Assembly: GCF_000708045.1 (NCBI RefSeq)
Contig: NZ_ANIE01000002.1
Span: 124,001-188,000 of the forward strand
Direction of reading: 5' to 3'
Source of the DNA: Marinobacter nitratireducens
GTDB lineage: Bacteria > Pseudomonadota > Gammaproteobacteria > Pseudomonadales > Oleiphilaceae
DNA: 64,000 nt
Every line of letters begins with the position of its first letter. Positions within the stretch are counted from its first letter, which is position 1. Below the pieces are notes generated by a model, which was not told the DNA's origin, made no database searches, and saw nothing but the letters and a program-made list of their open reading frames with translations. This document shows positions 35,108 to 44,087 of the stretch, piece after piece. A program made the position numbers and the translations under genes.

Positions 35108-36174
35108 CTCTCGAAAACACGGAGCGATACGCTGATGGTGCGTTGAACTCAAACGATATTCCGCCGTTGCCCGATAGTAAGAAGCGAACTCGGGCGGGAG
35201 ATGAGTTACAGCCTTGGTGTGACTACGCCACGATCAATCCTTGCGAAAAGATCATCGCAGGCGTAGTTGACGTCCAGTCCTGCGAGGCCGACGATGAGGA
35301 ATTTTATAAAGACGAGTGGTGGGGCTGGACTCATGAGCGTCTCCGCTTCCTCAATAATAAACTGGGACTCAAAGCGCTCGCCTTTGCACTCCCATTTGCC
35401 TGGATCGCCACCATTTTTATAACCCTGTTACTTCTGTTTTTGGAGGCCATGGATTGGCTCATCTACACCGTCGAGGCCTCAGATATATTGATTACTATAT
35501 CCGTACTCATCGGAAGTTTTGGTTATCTTGCTTTGTCCCTCTATCTCGTATATCTGACGACAAACTGGGTCATGGAAAAGGGCGTTGGAACCTTAATAAA
35601 GCCGTTTGAGAAAATCCTCCAAAAGAAGGTCGACAACTCTCTCGCCGACGGCATGAGCGAGCTCAACCGCGTCACCGGACAAGCCAAATTCGCTTTGGGC
35701 AAAGGCCGCTATTTCGAAGCCCCGTTTATCGAATTTGACGCCTACGTTGAGCGGGTGATCCAGCGGGGCGGCATCTTTTACCGCCTGATGTTCGTCCATC
35801 GGTACACCGGCAAGATCTTCAACAAAACCTGGCTCAGCGGCGTCGAAGCCAGCAAGAACGAAGTCCTTGCGCTTTGGGATATGCTGCAACGGTTTATGGA
35901 TGTCTCTCAGCCGATCCCTGACATGCCAAGATTTGAGCCGTTTCGTCATCTGGATCCAGTAACGGCGGAGTACGATCGCAAAACCAACCGTCCTCCCCGC
36001 TACTGGCGGGATCTGGACCTGGAAACCTGGAAATCCGGCGAAGGCGCCAAACTGGCCACGGCCCAAGCCAGATATCCCTGGGGGCGCAGGGTCTGCAAGC
36101 TCACTCCAAAACTGGGGCAGATTGACATGGCGACCTACCGCGAGAAGCGCTCTGCGTCCGCGAGTGTCATCTAG
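35104..36174 (+). CDS. putative T6SS immunity membrane protein, family A, copy A3
   Basis: 356 residues. The first 55 and last 180 residues are almost those of A1, while the middle (about 60-165) with the two membrane helices is different (LAFALPFAWIATIFITLLLL and ISVLIGSFGYLALSLYLVYL). It starts in an ATGA overlap with the remnant of a lost effector copy, so it was most likely the cognate immunity gene of that effector. Now it is an orphan. It is the last gene of the array and is convergent with the DUF1853 gene, with only 7 bases between the stops and no visible terminator. Confidence 0.65.
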   Translation: MTLENTERYADGALNSNDIPPLPDSKKRTRAGDELQPWCDYATINPCEKIIAGVVDVQSCEADDEEFYKDEWWGWTHERLRFLNNKLGLKALAFALPFAWIATIFITLLLLFLEAMDWLIYTVEASDILITISVLIGSFGYLALSLYLVYLTTNWVMEKGVGTLIKPFEKILQKKVDNSLADGMSELNRVTGQAKFALGKGRYFEAPFIEFDAYVERVIQRGGIFYRLMFVHRYTGKIFNKTWLSGVEASKNEVLALWDMLQRFMDVSQPIPDMPRFEPFRHLDPVTAEYDRKTNRPPRYWRDLDLETWKSGEGAKLATAQARYPWGRRVCKLTPKLGQIDMATYREKRSASASVI

Positions 36175-36181
36175 GTATCAT

Positions 36182-37093
36182 CTATCCTGGGGAGGCATTG
36201 GGCCACGAGCCAGGAACAACAAAAATTCGCTCCACCTCGCACCATTGCTGGAGCGCTTCATCGTAGGCCAGTTTGGCGAAGAGCCTCGGGATGTTGTCCT
36301 GCTCAATCAGCGCCAAGGCTTTCGCGGACTCGCTCTCAAGAGGGCGTTGTGATTGAGTCCAGGGTCCTATCCAGTGGGGCTTGAGCAGTTGCACCCAGCA
36401 CGAGGTGTCTTCATAGGGCGTTGCGCTGGCATACACCCAGCGGCCTCGCAGGTGATCTCGGGGCGCGCTTGAAGGGGCGGCGATTGCTGGGGTGTTTGGG
36501 TAAAACAGGTAGCCTGGCATGAACACTCGGGCCGTCAACTGCGCGTCTATGTGGTGTTTTTGCAGGAGCGCCTGGGTTTCCGGTTCTCGGGTCCTCTGAC
36601 TCTGATGCTCTAGAAGGCTATGGGTTTTCAGGTCCAGGCGGTCCCGGGCGTTGGGGCCGTACCACCAGTTCTTGCCATCACTTTCGGTAACGCCAAGATA
36701 GTATTTGATCGCGATTTCGTGATGCTCAATGCGATCATCCGTGGTGTTGAGTACTACGAAATCCAGTTCGCCCAGTGTTTTCCCGCCGGACTGTATCTGG
36801 GCGTTCTTGAGCAAGATTTTCCAGCCGAGAAGGTCGGTGAGCAGGGCCTCATAAAGCTGCTCGAAGTAGAAGCCCAGCCGGCGTTTCGGAGGCTCTTTAA
36901 GGATGGTTGGCCCGAGGTCGGGATTGCGGTCCCATTGCAGAAGAATATCGAGGTAGTCCTCTGGCAGGTAGCTGGATGGCTGAAAGGTCATCGATGACTG
37001 AGTCAGCTGCGGTGCGCCGCATAGCCAGGCCAGGTGGCGAATGGCCGGATTGTGAAATGCCACCAGTTTTCGGTTTTGGTCGGATAGTTCCAT
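36182..37093 (-). CDS. DUF1853 family protein
   Basis: 303 residues that fit the DUF1853 family: RRLGFYFEQLYEALLTDLLGWKILLKNAQIQ followed by LGELDFVVLNTTDDRIEHHEIAIKYYLG, a pattern of PD-(D/E)XK nuclease folds (acidic ELDF and the E-x-K in HEIAIKYYL), then GPNARDRLDLKTHSLLEHQ. Function is not established; a nuclease-like activity is inferred from the motif order. It is convergent with A3 and divergent from the glyoxalase-like gene, with 80 bases between starts. Its GC content and codon use are like the core genes, so it marks the right border of the T6SS island. Confidence 0.75.
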   Translation of the reverse strand: MELSDQNRKLVAFHNPAIRHLAWLCGAPQLTQSSMTFQPSSYLPEDYLDILLQWDRNPDLGPTILKEPPKRRLGFYFEQLYEALLTDLLGWKILLKNAQIQSGGKTLGELDFVVLNTTDDRIEHHEIAIKYYLGVTESDGKNWWYGPNARDRLDLKTHSLLEHQSQRTREPETQALLQKHHIDAQLTARVFMPGYLFYPNTPAIAAPSSAPRDHLRGRWVYASATPYEDTSCWVQLLKPHWIGPWTQSQRPLESESAKALALIEQDNIPRLFAKLAYDEALQQWCEVERIFVVPGSWPNASPG

Positions 37094-37173
37094 GGCCCAA
37101 GAATACCGTAAACTGTCCGGAAGGCGAGGGTGAATCCCTTATTCTGGTTCGTCACCTGTATTGAGGAGCTGTT

Positions 37174-37614
37174 ATGGAATATCTGCATACGATGATTCGG
37201 GTGAGTAACCTGGACGATACCCTGCATTTCTTTTGTGATCTGCTGGGCATGAAGGAAATCAGCCGGAAGAGCAGCGAAAAGGGCAGGTTTACCCTGGTTT
37301 TTCTGGCAGCCCCGGGGGATGAGGCTCGTGCGCGCGAAGACAAGGCGCCAATGGTTGAGCTGACCTATAACTGGGATCCGGAAGAGTACACCGGCGGCAG
37401 GAACTTCGGTCACCTGGCCTATCGCGTCGACGATATCTACGCGATTTGTGAGCACCTGCGGGCAAACGGGGTGACGATTAATCGTCCACCGAGGGACGGC
37501 TACATGGCGTTTATCAGGACGCCTGACAACATATCAATTGAGTTGTTGCAGAAAGGGGATGCGTTACCAGCGAAGGAACCCTGGGTCAGCATGGAGAATA
37601 CGGGTTCCTGGTAA
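37174..37614 (+). CDS. glyoxalase I-like VOC family protein
   Basis: 146 residues starting at ATG 37174 with GAGGAG upstream. It follows lactoylglutathione lyase closely: MIRVSNLDDTLHFFCDLLGMKE, VELTYNWDPEEYTGGRNFGHLAYRVDDIY and FIRTPDNISIELLQ, with His, Glu, His and Glu at the four metal positions (H6, E62-like, H79-like, E122-like). The expected reaction is the conversion of the methylglyoxal-glutathione adduct to lactoylglutathione. Bacterial GloA often has a shorter C-terminus; here about 20 extra residues follow. I leave the symbol blank because several paralogues per genome are common. Confidence 0.82.
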   Translation: MEYLHTMIRVSNLDDTLHFFCDLLGMKEISRKSSEKGRFTLVFLAAPGDEARAREDKAPMVELTYNWDPEEYTGGRNFGHLAYRVDDIYAICEHLRANGVTINRPPRDGYMAFIRTPDNISIELLQKGDALPAKEPWVSMENTGSW

Positions 37615-37659
37615 CGGCTAGCCTAGAAGGAATATAACCAACACAACATGGAGTGAGTT

Positions 37660-39039
37660 ATGGAGGAGTGGCAAGGATGCCTGGCTCCCCACTGCCAGAC
37701 GGCCCTGGTCAATGCCAGGGGAGACGTCGAGCGGCGGGGTGGCTGTGTGATAACGGTTGAGGACTATCTGCTGGCGCTGTTGGATGATTGTCCTTCAGTT
37801 GCGAGCTTTCTGCGCAGTTGCGGGATCGATATGGATGAGTTGGTCCGCACGATTCAATGTGAACAGCCGATTGTGACTGAAGTCGGGGGTGAGGGGCTGC
37901 TGTCATCGCAGCTGATTGACTGGTTTGCATCCGCTCGCCAGATCAACGAATCCCCCTGGCTGGATTGGCCAGTGCTGCTAGAGGTTCTTACGCACAAGGT
38001 CGAACGCTTGCAGAGTAAGGCCTATGTCGCCGTCCTGGAGCTTGTGCAACAATGGCCCCGCAGTAGTGACCCCGGTGTATCCCGGGATATTGAGGATCAT
38101 ACCAGCGCTCCTGTTGTTGTCGCCGAACCCGCTTGGGTAACACTTGCCGAAGAGGTTGGCGTGACACTGTCGGCCAATCCTTCCAACTTTGTCTGGGTCA
38201 GAGGGGAGCGGGGTTCCGGCAAATCCTGCTGGCTGCAACATCTCTTGTCGGTGCTTAATCTGGACACCCTGGAACTGGATTTACGCCGTGAGTCCGATGT
38301 GCTTGCCAGTGATGTCCCGGTTGTTCCATCGGATAATGACGCCCGTTGGCCTGTGCTGATTCTCGATAACACCTCTCCCTCTGATCTGATGGCACTGATG
38401 AGCAAGCCTGAGAGTGTGTCTGCGGAGCTTGTGTCGTCCTGGCAGGGGCCAATGCTGTTAATCGGCCCAACGTCCAGTGATGGTGAAGAAAGGGTGCTGT
38501 CCCGCTGGCTGGGAAGAAGCTTTGATGTCTTTGATATGCCCTCCTGCAGTCCGGCGCACCGCAAGACGATCCTGGTGGCACACCAGGCAGCGATCGAAAA
38601 ACGCTGGAATGTCGAGCTTCCGCAATCGGTCATACAGTACGCTGCGACTCGTCAGAGCCGTTGTGTTGCGAGCCCGGGCGGCATGCTGCAGTGGGTGGAA
38701 CGTGCGGCTGCCCGGCTCGATATGCTTGCTCGTCGGGGCCCCGGCGAGAGTCTGGTGATGGCGGGCAGAGAGGATTCCCTGAACCGGCAAAAGCTGGTTG
38801 CCCTGGCGCGGGGTGAACCTGTGTCAGATCTTGATGGTTCTTTGGATGAGTTACGGCTTCAGCAAACGGCGGCAGACGTCGCCTGGCAGGAGAGGAAGTC
38901 GGCCAACAGACTTCGTCGTCTGACGATTGAGGACCTGCGGCGCGAACTTGAACGATGGGTTGCAGCCCGCCCCGGGCCGGTTCACTATGTGCTGCATCGA
39001 GAACATCAGGACGGAGACCCCATAAGTGCAGGATCTTGA
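37660..39039 (+). CDS. ClpV/ClpB-like protein with N-domain and single degenerate AAA domain
   Basis: 459 residues; ATG 37660 has GGAG seven bases upstream. Residues 1-135 resemble the Clp N-domain, close to that of ClpV (LAPHCQTALVNARGDVERRG, DYLLALLDD, LIDWFASARQIN). An AAA domain follows with Walker A GERGSGKS at 182-189 and a Walker B-like VLILDN at 232-237, where the usual catalytic Glu is Asn. A lid-like segment and a short helical part (about 370-425) recall the end of D1 and the M-domain. The second AAA ring of ClpB or ClpV is absent. The downstream gene overlaps it by 14 bases. Function is unknown; weak or no ATP hydrolysis is likely. It may regulate a Clp machine. Confidence 0.6.
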   Translation: MEEWQGCLAPHCQTALVNARGDVERRGGCVITVEDYLLALLDDCPSVASFLRSCGIDMDELVRTIQCEQPIVTEVGGEGLLSSQLIDWFASARQINESPWLDWPVLLEVLTHKVERLQSKAYVAVLELVQQWPRSSDPGVSRDIEDHTSAPVVVAEPAWVTLAEEVGVTLSANPSNFVWVRGERGSGKSCWLQHLLSVLNLDTLELDLRRESDVLASDVPVVPSDNDARWPVLILDNTSPSDLMALMSKPESVSAELVSSWQGPMLLIGPTSSDGEERVLSRWLGRSFDVFDMPSCSPAHRKTILVAHQAAIEKRWNVELPQSVIQYAATRQSRCVASPGGMLQWVERAAARLDMLARRGPGESLVMAGREDSLNRQKLVALARGEPVSDLDGSLDELRLQQTAADVAWQERKSANRLRRLTIEDLRRELERWVAARPGPVHYVLHREHQDGDPISAGS

Positions 39040-39400
39040 AATATATGTGCGTGATTTAGAGGCTGGCGGAGTATCGCAGTGGCTCGGCAATCACTTGGAT
39101 GAACTGGAACTTGATGACAGCGATGTCTCTTCGGTTATGAAAGGCAGCGCGCTTTATGACGGCACTCGCATCCGGATTACCCTTTATCCCGGTGCATTCG
39201 GTAAACGTTACACCTCTTTGGTGATTGAGGGGGATGCGTTGCCGTGGAACAGCGATCTGGACTGCGCGAGAAGTGCCTGGCGTTCAATGGACACGGAAAT
39301 CCGGTGTAGTTCCGGGGAATGGCAGGAAGGGCAACCGGTAGAGGATGAGAAGTGGTGGCGCCTGGATAAGCGTGGAGAGCAGCTGGTCGTCTGGAATTGA
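39026..39400 (+). CDS. small acidic hypothetical protein, partner of the Clp-like gene
   Basis: 124 residues from GTG 39026, with GGAG nine bases upstream and overlapping the preceding gene by 14 bases, so the two are translationally coupled. The protein is acidic (LGNHLDELELDDSDVSS), has no signal or membrane helix and contains five Trp. I recognise no family. The overlap and the shared terminator suggest that it works with the Clp-like protein, perhaps as adaptor or client, but this is inference. Confidence 0.55.
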   Translation: MQDLEIYVRDLEAGGVSQWLGNHLDELELDDSDVSSVMKGSALYDGTRIRITLYPGAFGKRYTSLVIEGDALPWNSDLDCARSAWRSMDTEIRCSSGEWQEGQPVEDEKWWRLDKRGEQLVVWN

Positions 39401-39428
39401 AAAAGGCAGCCCGAAGGCTGCCTTTTTA
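39399..39428. terminator. rho-independent terminator
   Basis: Stem AAAAAGGCAGCC, loop CGAA, then GGCTGCCTTTTT. It lies between the small hypothetical gene and the convergent cold-shock-domain gene. Confidence 0.88.
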
Positions 39429-39443
39429 GTTTGACTGAGTGAA

Positions 39444-39971
39444 TCAGTCACTCAGGATGGATACGTTGTCTGCCTGCAGGCCTTTATCGGCCTCAACGAC
39501 ATCGAAGCGCACCAGTTGGCCCTGACGAAGCACACGACGACCGCGGCCGCGGATGGCGCGGAAATGCACAAACACCTCGTCCCCACTATCACGAACGATA
39601 AAGCCGAAGCCTTTTTTGACGTTGAACCACTTTACTGTGCCCTCTTCATCGCCTTCCGGGCTGCTCTCATCGTAGTCACCTTCGTCCTCATCCGCGTTAC
39701 GCTGCGGGCGTGACTGGGCGCGACGGGGGCTGCTCTGTGCAGATTGCTGCTTGCTGGCGATGGCCACAGCAAGGAAACCGGCAATACCGAAAAGCACCAG
39801 CGTGATGATGTAAGCCGCGATGCCCCGGGTGCTACCAAGAGCTTCAATGACTTCACCTGCTGCAATGAGGCGAAGCGGTTCTGGCGTGGATGTCAGAATA
39901 AAAGCCAGGATGAGCGGGGCAGGAATGGCGATCAGGATGGCGACAAGGATCGCTTTGGCTGGATTACGCAT
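39444..39971 (-). CDS. membrane-anchored cold-shock-domain protein
   Basis: 175 residues with two parts. The N-terminal part has two membrane helices (about 7-27 and 51-71), then a charged linker rich in Arg, Asp and Glu (about 75-110). The C-terminal 65 residues are a cold-shock domain with [20 protein letters not shown] and VFVHFRAI, the RNP1 and RNP2 motifs that bind single-stranded RNA or DNA. This fusion puts a nucleic-acid-binding domain on the inner face of the membrane. Such proteins exist in gammaproteobacteria but their role is poorly known. It is divergent from slyX with a 159-base spacer. Confidence 0.85.
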   Translation of the reverse strand: MRNPAKAILVAILIAIPAPLILAFILTSTPEPLRLIAAGEVIEALGSTRGIAAYIITLVLFGIAGFLAVAIASKQQSAQSSPRRAQSRPQRNADEDEGDYDESSPEGDEEGTVKWFNVKKGFGFIVRDSGDEVFVHFRAIRGRGRRVLRQGQLVRFDVVEADKGLQADNVSILSD

Positions 39972-40130
39972 TTACTGAAACTTCTCCATTTTATTAACGC
40001 TAACGATAAAGAACCGGATATCAGGTAAACTCACGACTCCGGCCGGTGAAAACCGCCATCTCCGGAAAAATTACGGCGAGGGCGGCAAAAGCGGAATATT
40101 ACCAGATTACACTGAGTACTGACCAAACCC

Positions 40131-40349
40131 ATGACACAGAAAGATCTCGAAACCCGGATGGATGAGCTGGAAATGCGTGTTGCGTTCCAGGACGATCTCA
40201 TCAACACCTTGAGTGAACAGGTGGCGAAACAGGAGCTGGAGTTGAGAGAATTGTGGGAGGCGAAGCAATTACTGCACAAGCAGCTGAAGGAAGTGTCGCC
40301 GTCGAATATCAGAAGAGAGGAAGAGGAAACGCCTCCTCCCCACTACTGA
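40131..40349 (+). CDS. slyX: SlyX family protein
   Basis: 72 residues, predicted to be a coiled coil (LETRMDELEMRVAFQDDLINTL, QVAKQELELRELWEAKQLL) with a C-terminal PPPHY tail that is a hallmark of SlyX. The molecular function is unknown in any organism. It stands alone between the divergent cold-shock-domain gene and convergent dapE, 9 bases after which dapE ends. Confidence 0.9.
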   Translation: MTQKDLETRMDELEMRVAFQDDLINTLSEQVAKQELELRELWEAKQLLHKQLKEVSPSNIRREEEETPPPHY

Positions 40350-40358
40350 TTGCTTCGG

Positions 40359-42510
<2,152 letters not shown>

Positions 42511-42537
42511 CAGGTGGTTGCTCCTATGTATTCGTCT

Positions 42538-42885
42538 TTAATCGTTTGAAAACTGTTGGGCCCACTCATCGGCGTTGAAGCCGACAAAAACAGAGCCGTC
42601 GTGCTCAACAACCGGTCGTTTAATGATCGAGTGGTTCTCAAGCATGATGTCGTGTGCAGATTGGGCGCCAATGGTATCACGAACTTCCTCTGGAAGTTTT
42701 CGCCAGGTGGTGCCTCTGCGATTAAGCAAAAGCTCCCAGCCAACGGCGTTTTCCCAGTCTTTGAGACGCGCCTCGTCCAGACCTTCTTTCTTGAAATCGT
42801 GGAATTCGTACGAGATGCCTTGCTCGTCCAGCCACTTTCGCGCCTTTTTTACGGTGTCGCAGTTACGGATGCCGTAGATGTTCAT
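42538..42885 (-). CDS. ArsC/Spx-family reductase-like protein YffB
   Basis: 115 residues with a thioredoxin-like ArsC fold: IYGIRNCDTVKKARKWLDEQ, where one Cys (NCDTV) is kept, and RGTTWRKLPEE and KRPVVEHDG further on. The family is annotated as arsenate-reductase-like, but the YffB group is thought to use glutathione and its substrate is unknown. It overlaps the end of dapC by 4 bases and lies inside the dap operon, an arrangement found in several gammaproteobacteria. Confidence 0.88.
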   Translation of the reverse strand: MNIYGIRNCDTVKKARKWLDEQGISYEFHDFKKEGLDEARLKDWENAVGWELLLNRRGTTWRKLPEEVRDTIGAQSAHDIMLENHSIIKRPVVEHDGSVFVGFNADEWAQQFSND

Positions 42886-44087
42886 GCTTTATTCGCCTTT
42901 ACGAAGTCAACGATACGACGGGCGGCCTCCACACACTCTTCAACGGGCGCCACCAATGCCATGCGTACCCGGTTCTCGCCAGGATTGTGGCCATCTACGG
43001 TTCGGGAGAGGTAGCGACCCGGGAGAACGTGTACGTTCTTCTGTGCCGAGAGTTCCCGGGCAAAGGTTTCATCATCCATAGGCGTGACGGGCCACAGGTA
43101 AAAACCGGCGTCAGGAAAATCAACGTCCATGACCTCGCGAAGAATCGGCACAACGGCTTCAAATTTTGCCCGATAGGCCTCTCGATTGGCACGCACGTGA
43201 TCCTCGTCCTGCCAAGCGGCAATGCTGGCCAACTGGTTGTGGATCGGCATGGCGCAGCCATGGTATGTCCGATATTTGAGGTAGCCCTTCAGAATGTCGG
43301 CATCGCCGGCAACGAAACCGGAGCGCAGGCCCGGAAGATTGCTGCGCTTGGACAGGCTGTGGAAAACGACGCAGCGGGCGAAGTCGTCACGGCCGATGGC
43401 CGCACAGGTCTGCAACAGACCTTCGGGCGGATTGTTCTCGTCCGGGTAGAGTTCGGAATAGCATTCGTCTGAGGCGACGATGAAATCGTGTTTATCGGCC
43501 AATTCAATAACTTTGACCAGTGTTTCCCGGGGGATGACGGCGCCGCTGGGGTTGCCGGGTGAACAGAGAAACAGCACCTGGCAACTCCTCCAGACACCGT
43601 CCGGGACGGCGTCAAAATCGGGGATAAAACCGTTGCTGCCATCGCATGGCAGGTAGACGGGAGTCGCGCCTGCAAGGAAGGCAGCGCCTTCGTAAACCTG
43701 ATAGAACGGGTTTGGGCTAACCACGGTGGCGTTGGCCTTTGAGGCATCAACAACAGCCTGAACCAGGGAGAATATGGCCTCACGGGTGCCATTCACCGGA
43801 ACCACGTTATCGGTGGCGCTCAGGCTGCCCGGCTTGAGCGCAAACCTGTTGGTTGCCCAAGCACTGATGGCCTCCCGGAGTTCGTCGGTGCCCTTGGTGG
43901 TTGGGTAGTTGGCCAGTTTGCTGAGGTTGTCAGCAATCACCTGTTTCACGAAGTCGGGAGACGGGTGCTTGGGCTCGCCGATACCCAGGGAAATAGGCCT
44001 CAGGTGCTCCGGGACACTGATGCCGGCTTTTAGTATTGCGAGCTTTTCAAACGGGTAGGGGTGGAGTCTTTCCAGGTTTGGATTCAT
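42882..44087 (-). CDS. dapC: succinyldiaminopimelate transaminase
   Basis: 401 residues from ATG 44087 (MNPNLERLHPYPFEKL); the frame continues upstream into glnD but without family sequence. A PLP-dependent class I/II aminotransferase with VVSPNPFYQVYEGAAFLAGA, CSPGNPSGAVIPRETL and the PLP lysine in SLSKRSNLPGLRSGF. It makes N-succinyl-LL-2-amino-6-oxopimelate into the diaminopimelate derivative in the reverse physiological sense of the name. Its start overlaps the glnD stop by 4 bases and its stop overlaps yffB by 4 bases. Confidence 0.93.
   Translation of the reverse strand: MNPNLERLHPYPFEKLAILKAGISVPEHLRPISLGIGEPKHPSPDFVKQVIADNLSKLANYPTTKGTDELREAISAWATNRFALKPGSLSATDNVVPVNGTREAIFSLVQAVVDASKANATVVSPNPFYQVYEGAAFLAGATPVYLPCDGSNGFIPDFDAVPDGVWRSCQVLFLCSPGNPSGAVIPRETLVKVIELADKHDFIVASDECYSELYPDENNPPEGLLQTCAAIGRDDFARCVVFHSLSKRSNLPGLRSGFVAGDADILKGYLKYRTYHGCAMPIHNQLASIAAWQDEDHVRANREAYRAKFEAVVPILREVMDVDFPDAGFYLWPVTPMDDETFARELSAQKNVHVLPGRYLSRTVDGHNPGENRVRMALVAPVEECVEAARRIVDFVKANKA

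Noticed and set aside
25208..36174. Prophage or integrated plasmid
   Set aside because: VgrG is phage-tail-like, but no integrase, capsid, terminase, replication or att-like repeats are seen, and flanks are ordinary chromosomal genes.
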